A stretch of 64,000 nt of DNA, from positions 1-64,000 of the forward strand of contig JBBATH010000017.1 in NCBI GenBank assembly GCA_040398845.1, in the 5' to 3' direction. The notes under the pieces were generated by a model that saw nothing but the letters and a program-made list of their open reading frames with translations, was not told the DNA's origin and searched no databases. The position numbers and the translations under genes were made by a program. Of this stretch, positions 18,675-27,946 are shown piece by piece (position 1 is the stretch's first letter; every line of letters begins with the position of its first letter). The DNA is from WLND01 sp040398845. GTDB lineage: Bacteria; Actinomycetota; Actinomycetes; S36-B12.

Positions 18675-20321
18675 ATGAGCTCAGAACCGTCAATGGACGC
18701 CCGCACCGTTCTCACCGGCCGGAAGCGGTGGGCAGCGCTGTTATTCCTCGCCCTAGGCGTGGCGATGATCATCCTCGACGCAACGGTCGTAAACGTAGCG
18801 CTCCCGTCGATGATCAAGGATCTTGGGCTCACGACAAATGATGCGGAGTGGATCAACGCGGCCTACTCCCTCACCTTCGCGTCGCTCCTCATCCTGTCCG
18901 GACGGCTCGCCGATCTCTTTGGCCGACGGCGCATGTTCGTCATCGGCGTCATCGTGTTCGTGAGTGCGAGCGCACTCGTGGCCGCCTCCGACTCCTCAAT
19001 GACAATCATCGGCGCCCGGGCCCTGCAGGGTGTCGGTGGCGCAATGATCCTGCCCGCCTCCCTTTCGGTCATCAATGCGGTGTTCGTGGGCAAGTCGCGC
19101 TCCGTCGCGTTCGCGGTGTGGGGCGGCACCATCGGCGGCATGGCCGCGGTCGGCCCACTCGTCGGCGGCTGGCTCACCACGAACGCCTCCTGGCACTGGG
19201 CTTTCCTCATCAACGTCCCGATCGGCATCATCGTCATCATCGGCGCCTTCCTGACTGTCCCCGAGACGAAGGACACGACCGGGCGGCGCGGCATCGACGT
19301 GCCCGGAACAGTGCTCGTCACCCTCGGCCTCTTCGGGGTCGTATTCGCCATGATCGAGGGGCAGCGCTACGGGTGGATCGTGGGGATCACGCCGTTCAAG
19401 GCCGGACCCATCACCTGGCCGGCCGACACCGTTTCCATCGCGCTCGTCGCGGCGATCATCGGCGTCGGCGCCCTCGCCGGACTGCTGTCCCTGGAGAAGA
19501 GCCGCCTTGCCGCCGGCAAGATCGTCATCGTCGACCTTCGCCTGTTCCGGATCCGCAGCTTCGGGGCCGGAAATGCCGTAGCCGTGGTCGTGAGCTTTGG
19601 TGAGTTCGGCCTGCTCTTCACGATCCCGTTGTTCCTCCAAGCCGTACGCGGCTACGACGCTCTCCAAACGGGCGTGATCCTGCTCGCTCTGGCGATCGGT
19701 TCATTCGCAGCATCCGGGGCCGGCGCTGGGCTGTCCCAGCGGGTGGGTCCGGTGCGCGTGCTGCAACTCGGGATGGTGCTTGAGGTGATCGGCATCGTCG
19801 GCATCGGAGCCGTCATCTCGACGGAAATCACCGGTTGGGGACTGGCGCCGTGGCTGTTCGTCTACGGCATGGGCGTCGGCTTCGCGACAGCACAGCTCAC
19901 CGGTGTCATTCTCTCGGAGGTCCCGGTGGCGGAATCCGGTCAGGCGAGCGCCGTGCAGTCGACGTCGCGACAGGTCGGTGCCGCGATCGGCACCGCCATT
20001 CTCGGCACGACGCTTCTCATTGGTCTCGGCACCTCGGTGAACAGTCAGCTCACCGATCTCGGGGTTCCTGCTGCATCAGCCGAGCAGGTCTCGAATGCTG
20101 TCGCGTCATCCGCCGGCCAGGCAATCCCGGCTCTCGCCGCCCAACCCGATGGCCAGGTGCTCGTCGAGGGGGCATCGCAAGGTTTCGCCGATGCATCGAA
20201 GCAGGTGGCGTGGGTCGCGGCGTTCTTTATCCTGCTCGGCCTGCTCACCAGTTTCCTACTGCCGAAGAACGCGGCCAGGATCGAGTCAGAGGGCTACCGG
20301 CCCCCGGTTGCGAAGGACTGA
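18675..20321 (+). CDS. MFS transporter, DHA2 (14-TMS) drug-exporter family
   Basis: 548 residues from the ATG at 18675, which follows a GGAG ribosome site. Fourteen hydrophobic segments are expected. Family motifs: ILDATVVNVALPSM in helix 1 (motif D1 of DHA2), the loop GRLADLFGRRRMFV (motif A), and the antiporter motif C region GGTIGGMAAVGPLVGGWL. Proton-driven export of hydrophobic compounds is the usual function; the substrate cannot be predicted. The stop overlaps the region just before the next gene (TGATGTCATG), so the two are likely translated from one message. Confidence 0.88.
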   Translation: MSSEPSMDARTVLTGRKRWAALLFLALGVAMIILDATVVNVALPSMIKDLGLTTNDAEWINAAYSLTFASLLILSGRLADLFGRRRMFVIGVIVFVSASALVAASDSSMTIIGARALQGVGGAMILPASLSVINAVFVGKSRSVAFAVWGGTIGGMAAVGPLVGGWLTTNASWHWAFLINVPIGIIVIIGAFLTVPETKDTTGRRGIDVPGTVLVTLGLFGVVFAMIEGQRYGWIVGITPFKAGPITWPADTVSIALVAAIIGVGALAGLLSLEKSRLAAGKIVIVDLRLFRIRSFGAGNAVAVVVSFGEFGLLFTIPLFLQAVRGYDALQTGVILLALAIGSFAASGAGAGLSQRVGPVRVLQLGMVLEVIGIVGIGAVISTEITGWGLAPWLFVYGMGVGFATAQLTGVILSEVPVAESGQASAVQSTSRQVGAAIGTAILGTTLLIGLGTSVNSQLTDLGVPAASAEQVSNAVASSAGQAIPALAAQPDGQVLVEGASQGFADASKQVAWVAAFFILLGLLTSFLLPKNAARIESEGYRPPVAKD

Positions 20322-20325
20322 TGTC

Positions 20326-21660
20326 ATGACGGGGAGCACACAGCACATTGTTGTCATCGGGCACACCGATGTTGGGCGCAGAGCGTGCGCGCTCCTGGAG
20401 TCTCGGGGAGTGTCGACGACTCATCTTGACGATCCATCCGATGCGCTCGTGCGAGAGGCGCTCGCCGCGCCGGTCGACGGCGTCGCGGTCCTCCTTCATG
20501 ACGATATGCGCGCCCTGCGCTACTCCCTCATGATCGCGCACGTGCGGCCCGGTATCCGACTGTTCGTCGCGATGTTCGACGGAACCGCGAGAGCACAACT
20601 CGAGCGCACCGTCCACAACTGCATCGTCCTGTCGCCCGCTGCCATTTCAGTGCCGAGCATGGTCGCCGCTGCGATCGCCCCGGAGGCTCTCGCGGTCCGG
20701 CGGTCAGGGTCGACGGCAGCCCGCTCGTGGGTGACAATCAGCAAGCCCACAGACTCCGATCGGGCGAGCATTCGCGACTACTCCGTGCCCTTCGGTCTTC
20801 GAGTGCGCGGGATCATCGGACGACTTCGCGGGCAGTTACATCCCTACGACTCGGGTTCGTCCGTCCTACTCGGCGGCGCCTTCGGGCTCCTTGTCATGAT
20901 TTGCCTTGACACCCTCGTGGGCCTTCGACATGAGTCGCTCATCCGTGCCCTCTACGACGCGACCCGCACAACCGCAACCATCTCCTCCCCCGACCTCACC
21001 GACGAAACGTGGGTCCTGGCTTGGGCGGCCCTGGCCGCAATCCTCGTTATGGGATTCACCGCTGCATTCGCTGCGGGCATCGTCCATCACCTCATCTCCG
21101 GCCGACATGTCGCCCTTGTGGGCAGGCGGGTGATGCCGCGCTCTGGGCATGTAGTCATCGCCGGCATGGGGCAGGTTGGCCTGCGCCTTGCGCAGGAGTT
21201 GCGCGCCATCGGCGTCGCGGTCGTCGGCATCGAGCGGCACGCAGACGCAACAGGGCTCCCCCTTGCGCGCGACCTGGGGATCCCCGTTGTCATCGGAGAT
21301 GCCTCGTCCCGCCGCGTCCTGCGCCGTACCGGCCTCAGTGGCGCCGTCGCGCTTGTAGCCGCCGGCAGCGACGAGCGTGACAACATCGCGGTGTCGATCT
21401 CGGCGAGAGCCGTAGCCGAAGAGTTGCGGGTTGTTATTCGCGCAGGGGCCGACGACGCAATCGACGAGACGACGTCGCTGTTCCAAATCGGCTCGGTGGT
21501 TGACGTGAACGGCCTCACGGCGGCCTACGTCGTCGAGTCGATGATGCAGTCCGCCCCCTATGCCGTGGTGGGGGCGCACAACCGCGCCCTGGCCATCGAC
21601 CTGACTGGTTCGGTCATCGCCATGCTGCCGGAGAGCAGTGCGCGCTGTCTCTGCGACTGA
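20326..21660 (+). CDS. NAD-binding (TrkA-N/RCK) membrane protein, ion-channel-like
   Basis: 444 residues from the ATG at 20326, 4 bp after the MFS stop. A first nucleotide-binding-like domain (about 5-100, GHTDVG in place of the usual GxGxxG) precedes two membrane helices (179-197 and 228-252) that flank a pore-like loop (ALYDATRTTATI). A full TrkA-N domain (275-390) follows, with GMGQVGLRLAQEL and the nucleotide-binding acidic residue in VVGIERH. This order resembles channels gated by RCK domains, but the loop lacks a TVGYGD selectivity filter. Ion specificity is therefore unknown. Confidence 0.7.
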   Translation: MTGSTQHIVVIGHTDVGRRACALLESRGVSTTHLDDPSDALVREALAAPVDGVAVLLHDDMRALRYSLMIAHVRPGIRLFVAMFDGTARAQLERTVHNCIVLSPAAISVPSMVAAAIAPEALAVRRSGSTAARSWVTISKPTDSDRASIRDYSVPFGLRVRGIIGRLRGQLHPYDSGSSVLLGGAFGLLVMICLDTLVGLRHESLIRALYDATRTTATISSPDLTDETWVLAWAALAAILVMGFTAAFAAGIVHHLISGRHVALVGRRVMPRSGHVVIAGMGQVGLRLAQELRAIGVAVVGIERHADATGLPLARDLGIPVVIGDASSRRVLRRTGLSGAVALVAAGSDERDNIAVSISARAVAEELRVVIRAGADDAIDETTSLFQIGSVVDVNGLTAAYVVESMMQSAPYAVVGAHNRALAIDLTGSVIAMLPESSARCLCD

Positions 21661-21690
21661 TTGTTCGCCTCGTCAGGGCAAATAGACAAT

Positions 21691-23073
21691 TCAGCTGGAC
21701 GGAAGGCGCTGCCCCAGCCAACCGACTACGGCATCAAGGCCGATGCGCTCCTGCTGCATGGTGTCGCGCTCGCGAACCGTCACGGCCTGATCCTCGAGCG
21801 TGTCAAAGTCGACGGTGATGCAAAAGGGCGTGCCGATCTCGTCCTGTCGGCGGTAGCGGCGACCAATGGCACCGGCATCGTCGAAGTCGACGTTCCAGCG
21901 CTTGCGCAAATCGGCGGCGAGGTCCTTTGCCTTGGGCGAGAGATCAGCGTTCCGCGATAGCGGCAGCACCGCCACCTTGACCGGGGCGAGTCGCGGATCG
22001 AGGCGCAGCACCGTGCGGGTATCGACGCCGCCCTTGGCGTTCGGGGCCTCGTCCTCGGCGTAGGCGTCGAGAAGGAAAGCGAATACGGCTCGGTTGAGGC
22101 CGGCCGCGGGCTCGATGACGTAGGGGACCCAGCGCTCGTTCTTGTCCTGATCGAAGTACGACAGGTCGGTGCCGGAGTGCTCGCCGTGGGTCTTGAGGTC
22201 GAAGTCGGTGCGATTGGCAATGCCCTCGAGCTCGGACCACTCGGAGCCGGCGAACCTGAAGCGGTACTCGATATCGACCGTGCGCTTGGAGTAATGGCTG
22301 AGCTTCTCCTTCGGGTGATCGAAGTAGCGCATGTTCTCGGGGTTCATCCCAAGGTCGATGTACCAGTTCCAGCGCTGCTCGAGCCAGTAGTCGTGCCACT
22401 GCTCATCGCTGCCGGGCTCGACGAAGAACTCCATCTCCATCTGCTCAAACTCACGGGTGCGGAAGATGAAGTTGCCAGGCGTGATCTCGTTGCGGAAGCT
22501 CTTGCCGGTCTGGCCGATGCCGAATGGCGGCTTCTTGCGCGCGGCATTCATGACATTGAGGTAGTTGACGAAGATGCCCTGCGCGGTTTCGGGGCGCAGG
22601 TAGTGCACGGCACCGGCATCCTCGACAGGGCCGACGGTCGTGCGGAGCATGCCGTTGAAGTCGCGGGGCTCGGTGAAATCGCCCTTGGTGCCGCAGTTCG
22701 TGCAGACGATGTCGGCGAGGCCATTCGCGGGGGCCTTCGAGTGCTTCTCCTCGTAGGCCTCGATCAGCTGATCGGCGCGCCAGCGCTTGTGGCACTTCTT
22801 GCATTCGGTAAGCGGGTCGGAGAAGGCACCGACGTGCCCGGAAGCCTCCCAGACCTGCGGGGCAAGGATGACGGACGAGTCGAGACCGACGACGTCGTCG
22901 CGTCCGCGAACGACCGCCTGCCACCACTGGCGACGAACATTGTCCTTGAGCTCAACACCATTGGGGCCGTAGTCCCAAGCGGAGCGGCTGCCTCCGTAGA
23001 TCTCGGACGACTGGAACACGAATCCCCGCCGCTTACACAGGTTGACGACTGATTCAACACGATCGGCTGCCAT
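21691..23073 (-). CDS. glyS: Glycyl-tRNA synthetase (single-chain)
   Basis: Charges tRNA-Gly. 460 residues from the ATG at 23073, which has a strong ribosome site (GAAGAGGAG). Class II features: N-terminal CKRRGFVFQSSEIYGG, motif 1 GPNGVELKDNVRRQWW, a zinc-like insertion with Cys pairs (ECKKCHKRW, VCTNCG), motif 2 FRNEITPGNFIFRTREFEQMEMEFF, and the C-terminal anticodon-binding domain with TPFCITVDFDTL. It is the alpha2-type enzyme found in Actinomycetota. It is transcribed convergently with the channel-like gene, with 30 bp between stops. The phosphoribosyltransferase gene follows upstream on the same strand. Confidence 0.97.
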   Translation of the reverse strand: MAADRVESVVNLCKRRGFVFQSSEIYGGSRSAWDYGPNGVELKDNVRRQWWQAVVRGRDDVVGLDSSVILAPQVWEASGHVGAFSDPLTECKKCHKRWRADQLIEAYEEKHSKAPANGLADIVCTNCGTKGDFTEPRDFNGMLRTTVGPVEDAGAVHYLRPETAQGIFVNYLNVMNAARKKPPFGIGQTGKSFRNEITPGNFIFRTREFEQMEMEFFVEPGSDEQWHDYWLEQRWNWYIDLGMNPENMRYFDHPKEKLSHYSKRTVDIEYRFRFAGSEWSELEGIANRTDFDLKTHGEHSGTDLSYFDQDKNERWVPYVIEPAAGLNRAVFAFLLDAYAEDEAPNAKGGVDTRTVLRLDPRLAPVKVAVLPLSRNADLSPKAKDLAADLRKRWNVDFDDAGAIGRRYRRQDEIGTPFCITVDFDTLEDQAVTVRERDTMQQERIGLDAVVGWLGQRLPSS

Positions 23074-23151
23074 GACGCGCTCCTCTTCTTTGAGCGCAAC
23101 GTGCGCTCCACTCCGGCTGGTTGTCGGCGGATCGCCCAAGTCTACGAGCAG

Positions 23152-23637
23152 CTATTGACTATCAAGCAATCGCTCCGCGGTCTCGTTGTCGATTGTGTCG
23201 AAGTCGGCGTAGTGCCATGCGAGCGAGCGGCGGCCGAGCGGCATGTCAACGGCGATGATCTGGTCATACAGGTGCGCGAGGTGGGCCATGGCCTCGCGCG
23301 AGCAGACCGGCACGGCGAGGATGAGCCGGCTGGGAGAGGCATCGCGCAGCTCCAAGGCGGCCGCGCGGGCAACGGACCCGGTCTCGACTCCGTCGTCAAC
23401 GACCAGCACCACACGCCCGCTGACCTCGGGAACATCGCCGATGATGGGTCCATCGTCGGTCCGCGTGATCGGTAGCGCGATCGCCTTGCCCCCGAGGGCA
23501 CGAGCCACCGGAATCGCGACCGGGACACCGTTTGGAATGGCCGCAAGCACGATGACGGGGCCAGTGACGTCCAATTTCTCGAGGACGTGACCGGCGAGCA
23601 CTGTTCCGGCGTCCGCAAGGTTCTCGAAGGAGGTCAT
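23152..23637 (-). CDS. Phosphoribosyltransferase-domain protein
   Basis: 161 residues from the ATG at 23637. It has a type I PRTase fold: LAAIPNGVPVAIPVARALG as the N-terminal substrate hood and the PRPP-binding motif VVLVVDDGVETGSVARAAA, with conserved Asp-Asp. The tail is acidic (IDNETAERLL). Members of this family with short length often serve purine or pyrimidine salvage, or are regulators; the hood is too diverged to tell the base. It sits between glyS and the monooxygenase-fold gene on the same strand, with a 16-bp gap to the latter. Confidence 0.8.
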   Translation of the reverse strand: MTSFENLADAGTVLAGHVLEKLDVTGPVIVLAAIPNGVPVAIPVARALGGKAIALPITRTDDGPIIGDVPEVSGRVVLVVDDGVETGSVARAAALELRDASPSRLILAVPVCSREAMAHLAHLYDQIIAVDMPLGRRSLAWHYADFDTIDNETAERLLDSQ

Positions 23638-23653
23638 GGATTCTCGAGGGTGG

Positions 23654-24073
23654 TCATGCCGTGACCGAGGCGATGTCGGGGCCGGCCGCGAAGCCGAGTC
23701 CAATCGACCCGGCATCAGCAGCGAGGCCGCTCACCCCTTCGCGCGCGCCCTCCGGGTTGCGCGCGTGCACGATTTCAAAGGCGGATGGCTCATCGATCGC
23801 CAGCGACAGGAAGGGGATCGCCGAGAGCTTGACGTCGTAGGACGAAAGCGCCCGTCGATAGGCGCCGATCCCCTCCCACCTCGTGGTGATAACCCGCAGC
23901 GACTCATCATCGGTCGACTGCCCGAGATCTGCATCGACGAATCCGGGGCGCTCCGCGAGCACGGCAATAGCGGCCCGCGCATCGAGCGCGAACTGCTCCG
24001 CTTGCCCGGCCGGGACAGTGAATCGGGTGATCACGACAAGACCGGGGGCGGACGTATTAGAGTCAAACACCAT
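23654..24073 (-). CDS. Antibiotic-biosynthesis-monooxygenase (ABM)-fold protein
   Basis: 139 residues from the ATG at 24073 (MVFDSNTSAP). The core VVITRFTVPAGQAEQFALDARAAIAVL...GFVDADLGQS...VITTRWEGIGAYRRALSSYDVKLSA is the ferredoxin-like ABM domain, which can act on quinones or heme, or simply bind ligands. The C-terminal part (GVSGLAADAGSIGLGF) is of low complexity. No catalytic set is diagnostic. The gene is probably cotranscribed with the phosphoribosyltransferase gene. Confidence 0.6.
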   Translation of the reverse strand: MVFDSNTSAPGLVVITRFTVPAGQAEQFALDARAAIAVLAERPGFVDADLGQSTDDESLRVITTRWEGIGAYRRALSSYDVKLSAIPFLSLAIDEPSAFEIVHARNPEGAREGVSGLAADAGSIGLGFAAGPDIASVTA

Positions 24074-24140
24074 ACGGACGCTAGTCCACCGCGCTCGGGC
24101 GCGGGAGCTGGCAGCACCCGTCCAGACTCCCGGAGGATTC

Positions 24141-24590
24141 ATGGCCAAGCAGGACAACGACCAGCCGACCGGAGTGCGGGGTCCGGGCGGTCCGCCGCCC
24201 ATTCCGCCAAAGGCTTCGGGAAAGCCCGCTGGTCGCCCAGCGTCATCTGACAAGCCATCGAAGCCGAGTGGCCCGGCCAAGCTCAGCAACCCCTCGAGCC
24301 CGGCGCGCTCAGCCCTCGAGACGAAGAGCTACCCCCTCCTCGTGACCCTGCAGCGGGTGCCTCGCTGGGTGATGGTGGTCCTGCCTGCAGCCCTGTTGTT
24401 CCTCGGTCTCATCCAGACCGGTGGCCTGGCCTGGCTTGGCGGCATCCTGCTCCTGCTCGTCGCGGTCTTCCTCGCCTGGCTCCTCGTTCTTTCATGGCCG
24501 GTGCTCACCATGGGCTCGCGAACGGTACGACTCATCACCGTCGTTGCCGTCGTCGGTATCGCGATCTTCAAGTTCATGGGCCGCATCTAA
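24141..24590 (+). CDS. Conserved actinobacterial membrane protein (DUF6703-like)
   Basis: 149 residues from the ATG at 24141, preceded by GGAGGATTC. The first 60 residues are Pro/Ser/Lys-rich and presumably disordered. Then come two hydrophobic helices (WVMVVLPAALLFLGLIQTG and the following LLLVAVFLAWLLVLSW) and a third short one near the C-terminus. No enzymatic motif. The gene precedes znuA, but a Zur-type palindrome between them suggests that znuACB has its own promoter. Function unknown. Confidence 0.7.
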   Translation: MAKQDNDQPTGVRGPGGPPPIPPKASGKPAGRPASSDKPSKPSGPAKLSNPSSPARSALETKSYPLLVTLQRVPRWVMVVLPAALLFLGLIQTGGLAWLGGILLLLVAVFLAWLLVLSWPVLTMGSRTVRLITVVAVVGIAIFKFMGRI

Positions 24591-24597
24591 TTTGAAT

Positions 24598-24621
24598 TGA
24601 CATTCATTTTCATTAGTGTCA
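24598..24621 (+). promoter_or_regulatory. Zur box upstream of znuA
   Basis: An inverted repeat (TGACA...TGTCA) encloses TTCATTTTCATTA, giving a reverse complement that begins TGAAAATGAATGTCA. This resembles the actinobacterial Zur operator consensus (TGAAAATCATTTTCA). It is located 11 bp before the znuA start, where binding of zinc-loaded Zur would block transcription. Assigned by position and palindrome. Confidence 0.7.
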
Positions 24622-24631
24622 GGCTCCTCTC

Positions 24632-25543
24632 ATGATGCGCCTGCTGCTTGGCCTTGCCACAGCCTCGCTCGCCCTTGCGGCTTGCACGTCGCCCGCGGCC
24701 ACGCCCTCGGTCGGGTCCCAAGTTGCTGATGAGAGTGGCCAGCCCACCATCGTGGCGGCTTTCTACCCCCTTGAGTACGCGGCCCGAGCGGTTGGCGGCG
24801 ACGCATTTGAGGTCATCGGCCTCACCCCGCCGGGCGGGGAGCCACACGACTTGGAACTCAGCGCTGCCCAGGTCGCCGAGATCGCAGGCGCCGACCTCGT
24901 CCTGTATGCAAAGGGCTACCAGCCGGCTGTCGACGAGGCGGTCGCCCAGCAGGCTGCCGATCACTCCCTTGATGTGTCGGCGGGCCTCACGCTCCTGCCC
25001 CAATCTCCCGACGGAGACCAGGGGGCTGCCGATCCCCACGTCTGGCTCAACCCGCTCAACATGGCGGCCATCGGCACCGCGATCGCCGGCCGACTCTCCG
25101 AGACCACCCCCGACTCCGCCACGATCTTTACCGCGAACAACGCAAGCCTCGGCGACGAAATGGCATCACTCGACGAAGAGTTCGCCGCCGGACTCGCCTC
25201 CTGCCGTTCCACGATTATGGTCGTGAGCCATGAGGCCTTCGCCTACCTCGGCGCTGCCTACGGGTTCACCCAGGTCGGGATCTCCGGGCTCTCCCCCGAC
25301 GCCGAACCCAGCCCCGCGCGGATGCGTGACGTCGCAGACCTCGTCGCCCGCGAGGGCGTCACGACGATCTACTACGAGACGCTCGTCGATCCCAAGGTGG
25401 CCAAGACCCTCGCCGACGAGACCGGTGCCACGAGCGCGGTACTCGACCCAATCGAAGGCCTTATCGCAGGCTCGTCCGACTCATATCCGACCATCATGGC
25501 CAAGAATCTCGCCACCCTCCGCGCTGGGCAAGGGTGCACATGA
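24632..25543 (+). CDS. znuA: Zinc ABC transporter substrate-binding lipoprotein
   Basis: 303 residues, a cluster A-I metal-binding protein. Signal peptide with lipobox LALAAC (Cys18). Metal ligands are in GGEPHDLEL, DPHVWLNP and SHEAFAYL, with a fourth acidic ligand near YETLVDPK. The His-rich loop common in ZnuA is short here. Its stop overlaps the znuC start as ATGA, and znuB follows, giving the order znuA-znuC-znuB. Confidence 0.93.
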   Translation: MMRLLLGLATASLALAACTSPAATPSVGSQVADESGQPTIVAAFYPLEYAARAVGGDAFEVIGLTPPGGEPHDLELSAAQVAEIAGADLVLYAKGYQPAVDEAVAQQAADHSLDVSAGLTLLPQSPDGDQGAADPHVWLNPLNMAAIGTAIAGRLSETTPDSATIFTANNASLGDEMASLDEEFAAGLASCRSTIMVVSHEAFAYLGAAYGFTQVGISGLSPDAEPSPARMRDVADLVAREGVTTIYYETLVDPKVAKTLADETGATSAVLDPIEGLIAGSSDSYPTIMAKNLATLRAGQGCT

Positions 25544-26310
25544 GTGCCGGCACCGTTGTCTCCGTCGCGCGCGCATGCGTCGAGTTCGACGGCGAGCACG
25601 TACTCGAGAACGTCGACCTCTCGATCGATCAGGGCGAGTTCATCGCTCTCCTCGGGCCGAATGGCAGCGGAAAGACCACACTCATCCGCGCGATTCTCGG
25701 CCTCCAGCCGCTCGAGCACGGGAAAATCGCCCTCTTCGGCACCCCCCTTGGCCGCTTCCGTGATTGGCACCGGGTCGCGGTCGTCCCCCAACGACTGCCA
25801 GGGGCAACGAGTATCCCGGTCTCGGTCTGGGAGGCGGTCTTGTCCGGCGGCATCACACCGAAGGGTCGGTGGCGGCCCTTCCCTCGCTCGTCGCGGCAGG
25901 CGGCGCAGCGAGCCCTCCAGTCCGTCGGTCTGTGGTCGCGGCGCCACGACCGACTCGACACGCTCTCCGGTGGCCAGCAGCGGCGGGTCCTCATTGCCCG
26001 AGCGCTCTCGACATCGCCCGACCTTCTTGTCATGGACGAGCCGACGGCCGGCCTCGATACCGCTAACCTCCAGGCCCTCGCTGGGCTCCTTGCCGATCTC
26101 CACGCGGCCGGAACCACGATCATCGTCGTTACCCATGAGCTCACCGGCATCAGCGACCTCGTCACCAGGGCGGTCGTCCTGCGCAATGACCATCACGAGT
26201 CCGTGAAGTACGACGGGCCTCCGCCAGTTCCGGCCGACTTCGACGACGACGTTCACCACCATCACGATGATGCCCACAAGCCGCCGCCTGTGGAACTCGG
26301 ACCGGCATGA
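25540..26310 (+). CDS. znuC: Zinc ABC transporter ATP-binding protein
   Basis: 256 residues from the ATG at 25540. Walker A LLGPNGSGKTTLIRA, signature LSGGQQRRVLIARAL, Walker B LLVMDEPTAGLD and the switch His in VVTHEL. The C-terminal tail is His/Asp-rich (DDDVHHHHDDAHK), a likely zinc-binding buffer near the membrane. It overlaps znuA by 4 bp and znuB by 4 bp. Confidence 0.94.
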   Translation: MSAGTVVSVARACVEFDGEHVLENVDLSIDQGEFIALLGPNGSGKTTLIRAILGLQPLEHGKIALFGTPLGRFRDWHRVAVVPQRLPGATSIPVSVWEAVLSGGITPKGRWRPFPRSSRQAAQRALQSVGLWSRRHDRLDTLSGGQQRRVLIARALSTSPDLLVMDEPTAGLDTANLQALAGLLADLHAAGTTIIVVTHELTGISDLVTRAVVLRNDHHESVKYDGPPPVPADFDDDVHHHHDDAHKPPPVELGPA

Positions 26311-27158
26311 GCATGCTCAGCTACGACTTCATGCAGCGGGCACTCATCGCCGCCGCCCTCGTCGGGCTCCTTGCCCCGCTCATCGGCGTGTTCCTCGTCC
26401 AGCGTCGTCTGGCCCTGTTGGGCGACGGCATGGGTCACGTGGCACTCACCGGCGTCGGCCTCGCCTTCCTCCTCGGCACCGCGCCGATCCCCACCGCAAT
26501 GGCAACCGCGGCTGCCGGCGCGTTCCTGATCGAGTTCATCCGTTATCGCAGTCGAACCGCGGGCGATGTCGCCCTGGCCCTGCTGTTCTATGGCGGGATC
26601 GCCGGTGGTGTCCTGTTCGCGTCCCTCGCGCCGGGCAAGGCGTCGTCCTCGCTCAATGCCTATCTCTTTGGCTCGCTCTCCACTGTTGCAAGCGGCGATG
26701 TCATGGCGCTGCTCGCGCTCTGCCTGCTCGTCATCGCCCTCCTTGCTGTCTTCGGACGCGAGATGTTCGCAATGAGCCTTGATGTGGATCTTGCTGCGGT
26801 GCAAGGGATTCGGGTGCGCATGATGAGCACGCTGCTCGCCGTGCTCGCAGCGGTCGTGGTCGTTGTGGGGATGCGAGTCGTTGGGCTCCTGCTCGTCAGC
26901 GCCATCATGATCGTGCCGGTGGCTGCCGCTCAGCAGATCACGCGCTCATTCAGGGCGACCACGGCCCTCGCTGTCCTGCTTGGCCTTATCGCAAGTGTGA
27001 GCGGCCTTGTCACGTCATTCGTTGTCGAGGTACCCCCGGGGCCAACGATCGTGCTTGAGGCTCTTGCCCTCTTCGCGGTGCTCGCAGTGATCGCCGTGCC
27101 CCTGCGGCGGCGTCGCCGATCGGTCGATGACGAGCCTCAGGTGAAGTCAGGGGTCTGA
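26307..27158 (+). CDS. znuB: Zinc ABC transporter permease
   Basis: 283 residues, ABC-3 permease family. About eight hydrophobic segments; family signature LLGDGMGHVALTGVGLAFLLG near residue 40 and GMRVVGLLLVSAIMIVPVAAA around residue 190. It completes the zinc importer with ZnuA and ZnuC. Its 3' end overlaps the convergent uppS by 22 bp. Confidence 0.93.
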   Translation: MSMLSYDFMQRALIAAALVGLLAPLIGVFLVQRRLALLGDGMGHVALTGVGLAFLLGTAPIPTAMATAAAGAFLIEFIRYRSRTAGDVALALLFYGGIAGGVLFASLAPGKASSSLNAYLFGSLSTVASGDVMALLALCLLVIALLAVFGREMFAMSLDVDLAAVQGIRVRMMSTLLAVLAAVVVVVGMRVVGLLLVSAIMIVPVAAAQQITRSFRATTALAVLLGLIASVSGLVTSFVVEVPPGPTIVLEALALFAVLAVIAVPLRRRRRSVDDEPQVKSGV

Positions 27159-27946
27159 TTCGGCACTGCTCCCCCATACCGGCGATCGCGTGAGGCATAT
27201 AACTCGCACGCATGCCACAGGTGCCGCCGGTCGAAATCCGGCCACAGGGTGTCAAGGAACACCATCTCGGCGTATGCCGATTGCCAGAGCAGGAAGTTGC
27301 TCGTGCGCTGCTCGCCGGATGAGCGGAGGAACAGGTCGACGTCGGGCATGTCGGGCTCGTCAAGGTAGCGGCTGATCATCCGCTCGTCGATCTTGCCCGG
27401 GTCGATCTTGCCCTCCTTGGCATCTCGGGCGATGGCCGCGACGGCATCGGCGATCTCAGCCCGGCCCCCATAGTTCACGCACATCGTGAGCGTGAGCCCG
27501 GTGTTCTTGGCCGTGAGCTGCTCAGCCGCCTCGAGTTCCTTGATGACACTGCGCCAGAGACGCGGACGGCGACCCGCCCAGCGCACCCGGACGCCGAGCT
27601 CGTTCATCTCATCGCGGCGCCTGCGGATGACGTCGCGGTTGAAGCCCATGAGGAACCGGACCTCGTCCGGTGACCGCTTCCAGTTCTCGGTCGAGAATGC
27701 GTAGGCCGAGATCCAGCCAATGCCAAGCTCGAGCGCTCCCTCGACGCAGTCGAAGAGGCTGGCCTCGCCCATCTCGTGGCCGGCAGTCCGTGGCAGGCCG
27801 CGCTCCTTCGCCCAGCGGCCGTTGCCGTCCATGACGATCGCGACGTGACGGGGCACGAGCTCAGCAGGAATTGCCGGCGGCTGGGCACCGCTCGCATGCG
27901 GGGTTGGCTGACGTGGTTGGCTGCTTGGCGAAGGTGTGCGTTTCAT
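27137..27946 (-). CDS. uppS: Isoprenyl (undecaprenyl) diphosphate synthase
   Basis: 269 residues from the ATG at 27946, which overlaps the recO stop as ATGA. It condenses isopentenyl diphosphate units to build the polyprenyl carrier lipid. Motifs: IVMDGNGRWAKERGLPRTAGH at about 36-56 with catalytic Asp, AFSTENWKRS, NYGGRAEI, and the C-terminal LFLRSSGEQRTSNFLLWQ. The first 30 residues are Pro/Gln/Ser-rich and not conserved. Actinomycetota often encode more than one such synthase with different chain lengths; this sequence alone does not tell which. Confidence 0.94.
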   Translation of the reverse strand: MKRTPSPSSQPRQPTPHASGAQPPAIPAELVPRHVAIVMDGNGRWAKERGLPRTAGHEMGEASLFDCVEGALELGIGWISAYAFSTENWKRSPDEVRFLMGFNRDVIRRRRDEMNELGVRVRWAGRRPRLWRSVIKELEAAEQLTAKNTGLTLTMCVNYGGRAEIADAVAAIARDAKEGKIDPGKIDERMISRYLDEPDMPDVDLFLRSSGEQRTSNFLLWQSAYAEMVFLDTLWPDFDRRHLWHACELYASRDRRYGGAVPNQTPDFT

